Positions 25,353-33,926 of a DNA stretch of 64,000 nucleotides are shown piece after piece (position 1 is the first letter of the stretch; every line of letters starts with the position of its first letter). The notes below the pieces were generated by a model. The model saw only the letters and a list, made by a program, of their open reading frames with translations, was not told where the DNA came from and ran no database searches. This DNA comes from Chryseobacterium sp. BLS98 (GTDB lineage Bacteria; Bacteroidota; Bacteroidia; Flavobacteriales; Weeksellaceae), in the NCBI RefSeq assembly GCF_001045445.1, contig NZ_LFNF01000001.1:992001-1056000 (forward strand), written 5' to 3'. A program made the position numbers and the translations under genes.

Positions 25353-27149
25353 ATGTCAGATATTATTCAGCTTTTACCGGATCATGTAGCCAACCAAATT
25401 GCGGCAGGAGAAGTGGTGCAGAGGCCTGCATCCATTGTGAAGGAACTTTTGGAAAATGCGATTGATGCCGGTGCTTCCAAGATAGAATTGATTATCAGGG
25501 ATGCCGGAAAAAACCTGATCCAGGTGGTGGATGACGGCAAAGGAATGTCTGAAACAGATGCCCGGATGGCATTTGAAAGACATGCTACGTCAAAGATCAA
25601 AGCAACAGAAGATATTTTCAAAATTGCCACAAAAGGATTTCGTGGGGAAGCCTTGGCTTCTATTGCTGCTGTTTCCCAGGTTGAACTGAGAACGAAGCAG
25701 AATGATGCCAAAATCGGAACCAATATCTACATTGAAGGCGGTGTATTTCAGTTTCAGGACCCGATACAGACTGCCGACGGATCCAATTTCCTGGTGAAAA
25801 ATCTGTTTTACAATGTTCCGGCCAGAAGAAAATTCCTTAAAAATAATAATGTTGAATTCAGACATGTCATTGATGAATTTCAGCGCGTTGCATTAGCTCA
25901 TGAAAACCTGGAATTTTCCCTGTTTCATGATGATGAGGCTGTTTTCAGACTGAGAAAAGGGAGTCAGATGCAACGTATTGTGGATGTTTTCGGACGTAAG
26001 TTGCAGCCGCAGCTGATTCCTATTAAAGAAGATATCATCTGGTGTAAGCTTCACGGTTTCGTTGCAAAACCGGAAGGGGCCAAAAAATCCAGGGGAGAGC
26101 AGTTTCTTTTCGTAAACGGAAGGTATTTCAAAAGTCCGTATTTCAATAAAGCAGTGCAGGAAGCTTTCGAAGGATTGCTTCTGCCGGGTTATGTTCCTAC
26201 ATTTTTCCTTTATCTTGAATTAGATCCTGAAAAAATAGATGTGAATATCCACCCCCAGAAAACCGAAGTTAAATTTGAAGATGAGCACCTGATTTTCGCC
26301 CTTCTTCGTTCTACCATCAAAAGATCGCTGGGGATTTACAACGTTTCTCCAAGCCTTGATTTTGATAAAGATCCTGAAATGGATGCCATGATGAATAAAC
26401 CTTTCCCAAGCAAAGGAAACGGCGGCGGGGGAGTCATCAGGATGCCGGAAATTATCGTGGATAAAGACTATAATCCATTTATTGAAGAAAGAAATGTACG
26501 TCCCGAAGAAATTCAGAATCTTACGGAAATGTATCATCAGAATATTAATATTACAGCAGAACCTTCCAAGATCAATTTATTTGAAGATGAAGATTTTGAT
26601 GAGGACCTGATGAGGTTGCCCAATGGCTATTGGCTGTTCAATAAAGGCGACGTTACCCTGATGCTCGATCTTGGAAGAATGCACAGGCTGGTCGTTTCCG
26701 AAAATAATAAAACGTCAAAAAAACCGAACGTTAACCCAAACAGTCATACGCTGCTCTTTTCTTTAGAGTATCACATGAACGAAATAGAAAAGAATAAATA
26801 CAATTCTTTTAAAAAATTTCTTCCTGAGCTCGGGTTTGACATGAAAATTGCACATGAAAGCGTACTGAGAATAGATGCCCTTCCGGAAGGTCTGAAAGAA
26901 ACCCAGGCGATGAAATTTCTGGAAAATCTTTTTGAGATCCTGGAGTATAAAACGGAAGAAGAATTTATGCAGTTCTATCTCAACCAGTGGAACAAAATGC
27001 AGTCTAAATCAAGATTTGATTTCATCTATAAAAAAGATGCGGAACAGATGATCAAAGATTTCACCGCTTTAGGCTTCCCGGAATTTTTACCGGATGGCAA
27101 AAGATGCTTTTATGAAGTTCCGTTTAATGACTTTAAAAACAAATTTTAA
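25353..27149 (+). CDS. mutL: DNA mismatch repair protein MutL
   Basis: 598 residues from ATG 25353 (a TTG 15 bases upstream is in frame but lies at the -7 box). The N-terminal GHKL ATPase is intact: ELLENAIDAGA, DDGKGM, GFRGEALASIAAVS. The C-terminal domain is unusual. Where endonuclease-type MutL has DQHA-x2-E-x4-E, this protein reads DLGRMHRLVVSE (about 439-450), and the closing CPHGRP-type motif is replaced by LPDGKRCFYEVP. So the fold is probably kept, but the nicking site seems lost. Followed by rhomboid after 3 bases. Confidence 0.93.
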   Translation: MSDIIQLLPDHVANQIAAGEVVQRPASIVKELLENAIDAGASKIELIIRDAGKNLIQVVDDGKGMSETDARMAFERHATSKIKATEDIFKIATKGFRGEALASIAAVSQVELRTKQNDAKIGTNIYIEGGVFQFQDPIQTADGSNFLVKNLFYNVPARRKFLKNNNVEFRHVIDEFQRVALAHENLEFSLFHDDEAVFRLRKGSQMQRIVDVFGRKLQPQLIPIKEDIIWCKLHGFVAKPEGAKKSRGEQFLFVNGRYFKSPYFNKAVQEAFEGLLLPGYVPTFFLYLELDPEKIDVNIHPQKTEVKFEDEHLIFALLRSTIKRSLGIYNVSPSLDFDKDPEMDAMMNKPFPSKGNGGGGVIRMPEIIVDKDYNPFIEERNVRPEEIQNLTEMYHQNINITAEPSKINLFEDEDFDEDLMRLPNGYWLFNKGDVTLMLDLGRMHRLVVSENNKTSKKPNVNPNSHTLLFSLEYHMNEIEKNKYNSFKKFLPELGFDMKIAHESVLRIDALPEGLKETQAMKFLENLFEILEYKTEEEFMQFYLNQWNKMQSKSRFDFIYKKDAEQMIKDFTALGFPEFLPDGKRCFYEVPFNDFKNKF

Positions 27150-27152
27150 AAA

Positions 27153-27881
27153 ATGTTCAACAATATACCGCCGATCACCAGAAACCTTATCATTATCAAT
27201 GTAATAGTATTTGTTGCCTCTTATTTTTTAGGAAACAAGGCAATCGAATATCTTGCCGGGTTTTATCCTTTTTCGCCGTTTTTCCATTCATGGCAGGTTA
27301 TTACACATATGTTTATGCATGGAAGTATTATGCATATTTTGTTTAATATGCTTACGTTATACAGTTTTGGACCCATCCTTGAGCAGTCATTAGGTGAGAA
27401 AAAGTACCTGATACTGTATTTCTTAAGTGGATTGGGTGCTTTTTTCCTTTTCAATCTATGGAATTTTATAGAAGTTCAGCAGTTTACCCATCAGTTACAA
27501 CAGCTCGGGTTTAATGTTGATGCTTATTTATCTGGCGCCAATGTTGAGTTTACCGGAACAGCAGAATCTATTGCCACACAAAGAGGTTTGCTGGAGAATG
27601 TAAAGAATATTGTAACAACACCTATGGTTGGGGCTTCCGGAGCTATTTTCGGAGTTGTAGCTGCTTTTGCAACACTTTATCCGGATTCAAAGATCATGAT
27701 GATGTTTATCCCTGTTCCTATGAAGGTAAAATATCTGATGCCAATCGTTATTTTGGTGTCCATATATCTGGGAGTTTCAGGAAACGGAGGAGGTATTGCC
27801 CATCTTGCCCACGTTGGAGGAGCATTAGTTGGCTGGATTCTTGCAAGGATCTGGAGAAAACATCTGTATAGATTCAATTAA
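27153..27881 (+). CDS. rhomboid family intramembrane serine protease
   Basis: 242 residues with about six transmembrane helices. The catalytic serine is Ser162 in GASGAIFG, the catalytic histidine is about His220 in HLAHVGGALVGW, and the HxxxN-type motif is in MHGSIMHILFNMLTLYSFG. It cleaves membrane proteins inside the inner membrane. A longer loop (about 105-160) between helices is noteworthy, but the catalytic residues are complete. The gene lies 3 bases after mutL and 6 before the next gene, so all form one operon. Confidence 0.93.
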   Translation: MFNNIPPITRNLIIINVIVFVASYFLGNKAIEYLAGFYPFSPFFHSWQVITHMFMHGSIMHILFNMLTLYSFGPILEQSLGEKKYLILYFLSGLGAFFLFNLWNFIEVQQFTHQLQQLGFNVDAYLSGANVEFTGTAESIATQRGLLENVKNIVTTPMVGASGAIFGVVAAFATLYPDSKIMMMFIPVPMKVKYLMPIVILVSIYLGVSGNGGGIAHLAHVGGALVGWILARIWRKHLYRFN

Positions 27882-27887
27882 AATTTT

Positions 27888-28877
27888 GTGAAAGTTTTCC
27901 GTCTTGTCGTATTAATTCTGCATGTAGGCATCTTTTTCCTCTTGCTGGGCACTTTAATGAATGCATATGTTCCACCTAAAATATTTCCGTGGTTTAATTT
28001 GCTCTCCTTAGGGTTTCCCGTCTTTATTGTCATCTACATACTATTCACTATTTTCTGGCTTTTCAGCTTGAAAAAGAGAACCTTTATATTTATGCTGGCC
28101 GGGCTTATTTTTATGGTTCCCGTACAGAGATGGGTGAACTTTTCTTCCGGTGCAAAAGAAACAGCAGATCTGAAGATCGTTACTTTTAATGTTAAAGGCG
28201 GTTTAATGGGAGCTTCTGAAATCGAAGATTATCTTAAAAATGCCAATGCCGATGTGGTAATGCTCCAGGAAGCCGGCAAAAAAGTTTCCGTCCGGGGAAT
28301 GGAAGAGGTTAATAAAAACGGAATTCTCAAAATCTTTTCAAAGTATAAAATTATAGATACGCAAGAACTCATTAAGAGTGATTATGATAGCAATAATGCA
28401 TATGCTTCCCAGGCGGATATTGAAATCCGGGGAAAAGTATATCGTTTTATCAATATTTACCTGGAACCATTCAAATTTGAAAAAGGAATGGTAAAAATGG
28501 ACGGGGTAAAAGAAGAAGACGAGAAAAAGCTGAAGAATATTGTTAAAAGGCTTATTCCTGTTTTCAAGAAACATCAGGATCAGATACAAAGTATCAAAGA
28601 AGGAATTGAAAATTCACCTTATCCTGTTATTGTAACGGGAGACCTTAATTCCGTTCCCAATTCCTATGAATATTACCACCTGTCGGATGGGCTCCAGGAT
28701 GCTTTTGTAAAAGCCGGAAAAGGGAGCGCGACAAGCTTCCACGATTATAAATTTCCCATCAGGATTGATTATATATTTACCTCAAAAACAATACAGTCGG
28801 TTAGCTATAAAGTGGACCGAACCATAAAGCTTTCAGATCATTATCCTGTCATCGGAACATTTTCAATAAACAACTAA
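27888..28877 (+). CDS. membrane-anchored endonuclease/exonuclease/phosphatase (EEP) protein, copy 1
   Basis: 329 residues, starting at GTG 27888. Three hydrophobic helices occupy about residues 1-80. The EEP domain follows: VTFNVKGG (start), VVMLQEAGK (metal-binding Glu), VTGDLNSVPNSYEY (catalytic Asp and Asn), RIDYIFTS, and LSDHYPVIG (catalytic Asp-His). Such enzymes break phosphodiester bonds in nucleic acids or lipids. Anchoring suggests it acts at the membrane, but the topology was not determined. A paralogue of the same build follows at 28957. Confidence 0.87.
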   Translation: MKVFRLVVLILHVGIFFLLLGTLMNAYVPPKIFPWFNLLSLGFPVFIVIYILFTIFWLFSLKKRTFIFMLAGLIFMVPVQRWVNFSSGAKETADLKIVTFNVKGGLMGASEIEDYLKNANADVVMLQEAGKKVSVRGMEEVNKNGILKIFSKYKIIDTQELIKSDYDSNNAYASQADIEIRGKVYRFINIYLEPFKFEKGMVKMDGVKEEDEKKLKNIVKRLIPVFKKHQDQIQSIKEGIENSPYPVIVTGDLNSVPNSYEYYHLSDGLQDAFVKAGKGSATSFHDYKFPIRIDYIFTSKTIQSVSYKVDRTIKLSDHYPVIGTFSINN

Positions 28878-28956
28878 TTATCATAAAATTAGTTAAAATC
28901 TTTCTGCTTGGTAGGGTTTTTGATGAGTGAAATAGAAGTACCCTAGTCCGTATTCC

Positions 28957-29931
28957 ATGAAGCTGAGTCAATTACTGCTATTTATACATATCGTTGTTGC
29001 CGTGCTGCTGCTATGCACGCTGGGTAATGCATGGATACCACCTAATTTCTTAGGTGCTCTTAACCTGCTTTCTCTGGGCTTTCCATATCTTATTATCGTT
29101 TACGTTATACTCACTTTTGTCTGGGTAATCAAAAGAAAAAAAATAGCCATTGCTTTTGCACTTGGAGCACTTCTTTTTTACAACCCTGTAAGACGTTGGG
29201 TTAATTTTTCTCCCAAAACAGAAAACTTAAAATCGATCAGAGATATTAAAGTTCTTACTTTTAATGTAAAATACGGTGATTTTGGCTGGGAGAAGGTAAA
29301 AAAATACATTACAGACCAGAATGCAGATATCATTCTTGTTCAGGAAAAAGATACCAACCGCGCCATAAGAAAGGATATGATCAAATATCCGTCGGTGATT
29401 TTAAAAACCAAGCACAAAATTTTAAGACAGGAATCACTGATTGAAGATAAGGCGAGAGGAAATTCCTTTTATGCGGATATAGATATCAACGGAAAAATCA
29501 TAAGAGTAGTCAATGTGTATCTGGAGCCATTCAGACTTCATAAATCGATGCTTAAATTTGACGGTTTTGCAAAAGAAGGAGGGAAAATTGCCACGCTTCT
29601 TTCTCATATGACCCCTACTTTTAAGGCTCATGAAGATCAGATCAAAAAAATCAGAAAGGTGATCGATTTTTCACCTTATCCGGTAATCCTCGCAGGCGAT
29701 TTTAATTCCGTACCTAATTCTTATGAATATTATAATCTTGGGAAAGACCTTCAGGATGCTTTCCTTACCGTAGGAAACGGAGCTTCCACCAGCTTTCATG
29801 ATTATAAGGTTCCGTTGAGAATTGACTATATCTTTACCTCCAAATCCATTATTCCTTTAAGCTATAAAGTGGACCAATCTGTAAAATTATCGGATCATTA
29901 TCCTGTAATTGCAGAATTTCTGCTAAATTAG
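28957..29931 (+). CDS. membrane-anchored EEP protein, copy 2
   Basis: 324 residues. A tandem paralogue of the 27888 gene with the same three N-terminal helices and the same EEP motifs (LTFNVKYG, IILVQEKD, LAGDFNSVPNSYEYY, RIDYIFTSKS, LSDHYPVIAEF). Catalytic residues are intact in both copies, so both may be active; the differences lie in the middle region (about 140-200), the probable substrate face. The start ATG 28957 is preceded by a 79-base gap, and a lipoprotein gene follows after 4 bases. Confidence 0.87.
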   Translation: MKLSQLLLFIHIVVAVLLLCTLGNAWIPPNFLGALNLLSLGFPYLIIVYVILTFVWVIKRKKIAIAFALGALLFYNPVRRWVNFSPKTENLKSIRDIKVLTFNVKYGDFGWEKVKKYITDQNADIILVQEKDTNRAIRKDMIKYPSVILKTKHKILRQESLIEDKARGNSFYADIDINGKIIRVVNVYLEPFRLHKSMLKFDGFAKEGGKIATLLSHMTPTFKAHEDQIKKIRKVIDFSPYPVILAGDFNSVPNSYEYYNLGKDLQDAFLTVGNGASTSFHDYKVPLRIDYIFTSKSIIPLSYKVDQSVKLSDHYPVIAEFLLN

Positions 29932-29935
29932 TTCC

Positions 29936-30298
29936 ATGAAAAATTTATTGTCTGTACTTTTTATGGTGTCCTTGTTATTGGCTGCCTGTTCAAAGAAAGA
30001 AACGCCCGGTTTCGCAAATGAACAGGAAATGAAGGTTCACTATGATACGGCGGCAATTGATTCATTTTCAGCAGGTGCTACATCAATAGATATTGTACGC
30101 CAGATCAGGATGTCTTCCCAGAAATACCAGGATTCCGTAAAAGAAGCTGTAAAACTTCAGAAAGAAGAACAGAAACTGAAAGAAGAGCTTGAAAAAGAAA
30201 ACAAAAAGAAGCTGGAAGAGGAAAAGAAAAAATCAGAAGCAGAGAGAAAGCAGAAAAATTCTGATGCTGCGCCTGCCGCAGGAACAAAAATAGAATAA
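29936..30298 (+). CDS. small lipoprotein with charged coiled coil
   Basis: 120 residues. A lipoprotein signal (LLLAAC, Cys18) is followed by a short spacer and then a highly charged Lys/Glu-rich helix (about 60-110: KLQKEEQKLKEELEKENKKK), very likely a coiled coil. It is probably anchored to a membrane facing the periplasm. It lies 4 bases after the EEP gene, suggesting a common transcript. There is no recognised function. Confidence 0.82.
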   Translation: MKNLLSVLFMVSLLLAACSKKETPGFANEQEMKVHYDTAAIDSFSAGATSIDIVRQIRMSSQKYQDSVKEAVKLQKEEQKLKEELEKENKKKLEEEKKKSEAERKQKNSDAAPAAGTKIE

Positions 30299-30333
30299 AT
30301 TCAACAGAAAAACATTTTTAAAAAATATACAAT

Positions 30334-30747
30334 ATGAAAAAACAAATTTTCGCAGCAGCTGCCATAGCTCTATTTGTTGTATCATGCACAAAATCAACAA
30401 CTAAAACAGAGCAGGTTGAAAATGCTGATGGATCATTAACAACTACTACCACTACAGTTTCGGAATCTCCAGCTGTATCTGTAGATACTGCTAAGATAGA
30501 TAAAGCAAAAGAAGATGTAAAAGCAAAAGTTGACGCTGCAGGGAACAAAATAGATGATGCAGCACAGAAAACGAAAGAAGGCATTAATAAAGCAGGAAGC
30601 GATATTAAGGAAGGTGCCAATAAAGTAGGCAGTGACATTAAAAAAGGAGCTCAGGAGGTGAGCAAAGATGTTAAGGATGCTGCTGCAAAAGGGGCTTCAA
30701 AAGTAGAAGAAGGAGCCAAAAAACTGAAGGAAGATCTAAAGAAGTAG
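30334..30747 (+). CDS. lipoprotein with 11-residue LEA-like repeats
   Basis: 137 residues. A lipoprotein signal ends at Cys18 (LFVVSC). Residues 19-56 are Thr/Ser-rich, and 57-137 consist of seven 11-residue repeats such as DIKEGANKVGS, DIKKGAQEVSK and DVKDAAAKGAS, the amphipathic pattern of late-embryogenesis-abundant (LEA) and apolipoprotein-like helices. Such proteins are thought to protect membranes or proteins under stress. It follows the other lipoprotein by 35 bases. Confidence 0.85.
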   Translation: MKKQIFAAAAIALFVVSCTKSTTKTEQVENADGSLTTTTTTVSESPAVSVDTAKIDKAKEDVKAKVDAAGNKIDDAAQKTKEGINKAGSDIKEGANKVGSDIKKGAQEVSKDVKDAAAKGASKVEEGAKKLKEDLKK

Positions 30748-30763
30748 AAAAATATTAAAATAT

Positions 30764-30798
30764 AAAAAACGCAACCGGAATTCCGGCTGCGTTTTTTT
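30764..30798. terminator. bidirectional terminator
   Basis: A 17-bp near-perfect stem centred at 30780/30781, with six A before and seven T after. It ends the lipoprotein transcript and the GH3 transcript from the other side. Confidence 0.9.
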
Positions 30799-30855
30799 AT
30801 GCGGTTCTTTGCTGGAAGGTTAATGTGAAGTTAGTTTTTTAGTCTCAAATACCTT

Positions 30856-32403
30856 CTATCTTCCAACTTCTGTCTCTCTTTCTGAGCCTGCCTTGTTAAG
30901 TTCAAGCAAAGGGTCTATGTACTCTCTGTCATTGCTAAGTCTGGGAACTTTATTCTGGCCGCCGAGTTTACCTTTAGATTCCAGCCATTGATAGAATAAG
31001 CATGGTTTGGCAATATGTACGATAGGTCTTTTAAGGGTGAGGTTATTATATCTTTTAGCCTCATAATCAGAATTAATTGTTTTTAAATGATGGTCAAAGG
31101 CGTCGGTAAAACGTTCAAGGTCATCCGGGTACCTGCTGAATTCAAAAATCCATTCATGGGCCCCGCTTTCATTTTCTTTCATGAAAACAGGTGCTCCGGT
31201 AAAGTCAGTAATGCTGGCTCCTGTAACTTCACAGGCCTTGGAAAGGGCAGACTCTACGTTGGTAATCATAAGCTCTTCCCCAAATGCATTGATATAATGT
31301 TTGGTTCTTCCCGTAATTTTTATTCTGAAAGGATTGGTTGAGGTAAAAACAACGGTATCCCCGATCAGGTATCTCCATAATCCTCCGTTGGTGGTGATCA
31401 CCATTGCATAGTTTTTTCCCACTTCAACATCTTCCAGGTTGACTACCTTCGGATTGGAAAAATGGAACTGATCCATCGGAATGAATTCATAAAAAATACC
31501 ATAATCCAGCATCAGAAGCATTTCATCGCTGTCCGAGCGGTCCTGTATTCCGAAAAAGCCTTCTGAAGCATTATAAATTTCGTAGTAATTGATCTTTTTT
31601 CCGATGATCTGCTTATATTGATCCCTATAGGGCTTAAAACTGATTCCTCCGTGAAAAAAGACCTCTAAATTAGGCCAGAGCTCAGAAATACTTCCGCTTC
31701 CGGTTTCCTTTAGAACCCTTTGAAGAAGAACCATCATCCAGCTTGGTACTCCAAGGATACTTCCTACGTCTTCATTCTTTACTTCAGAGGTGATGGCTTT
31801 AAGCTTGCTTTCCCATTCAGACATCAGGGAAACTTTTTTACTGGGGGTTGTGGTGATCTCTACCCAAAATGGAAGGTTGTCTATTAAAATCGCCGAAAGA
31901 TCACCGAATTTGGTGTTAAAATCTGCGTGAAGTTCAGAACTTCCCCCCAGACGCAGGTTTTTATTCGTGAACAGCTGATTATCCGGATGATTGTTGGCAT
32001 AAATAGAAACCATATCCTTTCCTGCCTTCATGTGGCAGTATTCAAGGCTTTCCGTAGATATCGGGATGAATTTGCTTTTCGCATTCGTGGTTCCCGATGA
32101 TTTTGCAAAATGCTTGATGTAGCCGGGCCAGCTTATATCTTTGTGACCTTGTCTGGCTTTTTCAATAAAAGGTTCAAAATCTTCATAAGTAACGATCGGG
32201 ACCTTGTTTTTAAAGTCCTGGTAACTGGAGATGGAATTAAAACCGTATGCTTTGCCGTATTCAGTATCTTCAGCATGAAAAAGCTGCGAAAAGAGTATAC
32301 CTTTCTGGGTTTCAATGGGATGATCCATGAAATTCTGAATCTGATCTATCCTTTGACGGATAAACCAGTTGACGACAGTATTGAAAAGTGCCTTTGTTGC
32401 CAT
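30856..32403 (-). CDS. GH3 auxin-responsive promoter family acyl-acid-amido synthetase
   Basis: 515 residues. It belongs to the ANL-superfamily GH3 group: SSGTTNAKSKFIP is the ATP/AMP-binding P-loop-like motif, YNASEGFFGIQ the adenine/acyl pocket, and GGLWRYLIGDTVVF with ITGRTKHYINAFGEEL the hinge and C-terminal motif. Plant GH3 enzymes join amino acids to hormones; bacterial members are common in Bacteroidetes with unknown substrates. The -7 box (TATATTTG on the minus strand, 32409-32416) ends 5 bases before the ATG, predicting a near-leaderless mRNA. Confidence 0.9.
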   Translation of the reverse strand: MATKALFNTVVNWFIRQRIDQIQNFMDHPIETQKGILFSQLFHAEDTEYGKAYGFNSISSYQDFKNKVPIVTYEDFEPFIEKARQGHKDISWPGYIKHFAKSSGTTNAKSKFIPISTESLEYCHMKAGKDMVSIYANNHPDNQLFTNKNLRLGGSSELHADFNTKFGDLSAILIDNLPFWVEITTTPSKKVSLMSEWESKLKAITSEVKNEDVGSILGVPSWMMVLLQRVLKETGSGSISELWPNLEVFFHGGISFKPYRDQYKQIIGKKINYYEIYNASEGFFGIQDRSDSDEMLLMLDYGIFYEFIPMDQFHFSNPKVVNLEDVEVGKNYAMVITTNGGLWRYLIGDTVVFTSTNPFRIKITGRTKHYINAFGEELMITNVESALSKACEVTGASITDFTGAPVFMKENESGAHEWIFEFSRYPDDLERFTDAFDHHLKTINSDYEAKRYNNLTLKRPIVHIAKPCLFYQWLESKGKLGGQNKVPRLSNDREYIDPLLELNKAGSERETEVGR

Positions 32404-32408
32404 TCCAA

Positions 32409-32416
32409 CAAATATA
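32409..32416 (-). promoter_or_regulatory. -7 box of the GH3 gene
   Basis: Minus-strand TATATTTG. Its last G is 5 bases from the ATG at 32403, so transcription should begin at or next to the start codon. Confidence 0.55.
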
Positions 32417-32458
32417 ATAATATTTGGATTTTCAGAGAATTTTTATCGTGTTAAATAA

Positions 32459-32488
32459 AAAAACCGCTACAAATTATGTAACGGTTTT
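32459..32488 (-). terminator. terminator after the bacilliredoxin gene
   Basis: ACCG/CGGT and TACA/TGTA arms form a bulged hairpin around AATTA; on the minus strand a U-run follows (plus-strand A at 32456-32463). Confidence 0.7.
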
Positions 32489-32508
32489 ATATTTAGACTT
32501 ATTGTTTC

Positions 32509-32919
32509 TTAACAATACTCATCAAAGGCAGCCTGAAGATTGGCTGCAATAGCTCCTGCAGGATTTCCTTCAATATGATGTCTTTCAAGCATGTGAACCA
32601 GTTCTCCGTCCTTAAAAAGAGCTACACAAGGTGAGCTTGGCGGGAATGGAGCCAGGTGTTTTCTTGCTTCTGCTACAGCTTCTGTATCGAATCCTGCAAA
32701 AACAGTTGTTAAATGATCAGGCTTCTTATCTCCTGTAAGAGAATATACAACTCCGGGTCTTGCTGCTCCTGCTGCACATCCGCATACAGAATTAATAACC
32801 AGCAGGGTAGTTCCCGGCTGCTTTAGAGCCTCTTCTACCTGTGCAGGAGTTGTTAAATCTTCGAAACCTTTATCTGTAAGTTCTGCCTTCATAGGCATTA
32901 CCAAATCTGTTGGATACAT
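32509..32919 (-). CDS. BrxA/BrxB family bacilliredoxin
   Basis: 136 residues from the ATG at 32919 (a longer in-frame opening exists, but MYPTDLVMPMKAEL is the family start). The active site CGC (Cys46, Cys48) is in NSVCGCAAGAARPG. The C-terminal NPAGAIAANLQAAFDEYC is also typical. In Firmicutes these thioredoxin-fold proteins remove bacillithiol from oxidised proteins; Bacteroidetes such as this use related thiol chemistry. A -7 box (TAACTTTG, 32940-32947, minus strand) supports the start. Monocistronic. Confidence 0.9.
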   Translation of the reverse strand: MYPTDLVMPMKAELTDKGFEDLTTPAQVEEALKQPGTTLLVINSVCGCAAGAARPGVVYSLTGDKKPDHLTTVFAGFDTEAVAEARKHLAPFPPSSPCVALFKDGELVHMLERHHIEGNPAGAIAANLQAAFDEYC

Positions 32920-33056
32920 ATATTTTGTTTTTATCACTACAAAGTTAAACAATTCTTTGCGTTTCGTCAATATATAAAAACTATCAACGCTTTAGTCATA
33001 AAAAATTAATGCAATATTAATATTTCAATAATATCATAAAAAACATGAAATAAAAA

Positions 33057-33087
33057 TATGAATAATGATAAATATTTATTAAATTTG
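33057..33087 (+). promoter_or_regulatory. promoter of the small unit
   Basis: TATG (33057-33060, one mismatch to TTTG), 19 bases, then TAAATTTG (33080-33087). Confidence 0.45.
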
Positions 33088-33110
33088 AAATGATTCTAAA
33101 ACAACTGACC

Positions 33111-33167
33111 ATGAAAAAAACATTTACCGCTTTCCCTCGAGCATTCAAATTATTTAACACAACCTGA
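33111..33167 (+). CDS. possible 18-residue peptide
   Basis: An ATG 24 bases after the -7 box opens an 18-codon frame (MKKTFTAFPRAFKLFNTT) ended by TGA. It is basic and amphipathic. It has no recognisable homologue by eye, and the transcript could equally be a small RNA. It is kept because promoter, frame and terminator line up. Confidence 0.25.
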   Translation: MKKTFTAFPRAFKLFNTT

Positions 33168-33246
33168 TTTTCAGTAGTTAAAGCAGATGCTCTCATTCAG
33201 TTTTAAATAGTGATAACTGAATTAATAATTATGAATATCCAAAAAT

Positions 33247-33280
33247 GAATCCGGGAACGCCAGCGTTCCCGGATTCTTTA
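33247..33280 (+). terminator. strong hairpin terminator
   Basis: A perfect 14-bp arm (33247-33260) pairs with 33263-33276 around CA, GC-rich, then TTTAAT. No annotated gene precedes it on the plus strand, so it ends the small unit starting near 33094. Confidence 0.65.
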
Positions 33281-33382
33281 ATCAAATCGATATGCAAAGG
33301 TTGGATATCCTTGGTTGTTTTGAGATGCGTGTTACGAGATACAAATTTTAAAATAAAAACCTGAAGCTCGAAATCCGGAACT

Positions 33383-33829
33383 CTAAGAAAGAAGCTTTTT
33401 AGCCATTTCGGAAATACTTTTCCCGTCTGACTTTCCTGCTAATGCTTTTGAAGCGGCTCCCATTACCTTGCCTAGGTCTTTGGCAGACTCAGCTCCGGTC
33501 TGAGAAATAATATTCCTGATTTCTGCTTCCAGTTCTTCCGGACTAAGTTGTTTTGGTAAGAATTTCTCAATCACTTTCATTTGAGCTTCCTCCACTTCGG
33601 CAAGGTCATTTCTTCCCTGTGCTGAAAACTGTTCGAAAGAATCTTTACGCTGTTTGATCATTCTCTGCAGAATGGCAATTTCCTGCTCAGGAGAAACTTC
33701 AGTGCCTCTTGCTTCAGTCTGTAGAAGTAAAATTTGCGCTTTTACAGCTCTCAGGGAGTCCAGAGCAACTCTGTCCTTCTCTCTCATCGCTGTTTTAATG
33801 GCTTCGCTTATAGTATTTTCTAAACTCAT
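33383..33829 (-). CDS. GatB/YqeY domain protein
   Basis: 148 residues. It matches YqeY, the tRNA amidotransferase B C-terminal-like helical domain: MREKDRVALDSLRAVKAQI near the start, REAxxx-like central helices (ILQRMIKQRKDSFEQF), and the end KVMGAASKALAGKSDGKSIS. It probably binds tRNA or an aminoacyl enzyme in the cytoplasm; its exact role is unknown. It is the last gene of the dcw block, 97 bases after ftsZ, with an inverted repeat in the gap. Confidence 0.92.
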   Translation of the reverse strand: MSLENTISEAIKTAMREKDRVALDSLRAVKAQILLLQTEARGTEVSPEQEIAILQRMIKQRKDSFEQFSAQGRNDLAEVEEAQMKVIEKFLPKQLSPEELEAEIRNIISQTGAESAKDLGKVMGAASKALAGKSDGKSISEMAKKLLS

Positions 33830-33851
33830 TTTTTCTTGCTTTAAACTTTAG

Positions 33852-33916
33852 GCAATAAGCAGAATGCTTTAAACTGGCTTCCGGATAGGATAGGCCTGTA
33901 GCTTACTGCTTATTGC
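33852..33916. repeat. inverted repeat, ftsZ-yqeY gap
   Basis: A 16-bp arm at 33852-33867 (GCAATAAGCAGAATGC) pairs with 33901-33916, 14 of 16 matching. Confidence 0.7.
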
Positions 33917-33926
33917 TTATAGTAAT

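Larger units (their letters stand above)
32920..33382. other. intergenic region with a possible small transcription unit
   Basis: 463 bases. Apart from the bacilliredoxin promoter it holds a plus-strand promoter (33057-33087), an 18-codon open frame (33111-33167) and a strong hairpin (33247-33280). Nothing else was recognised. Confidence 0.5.
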
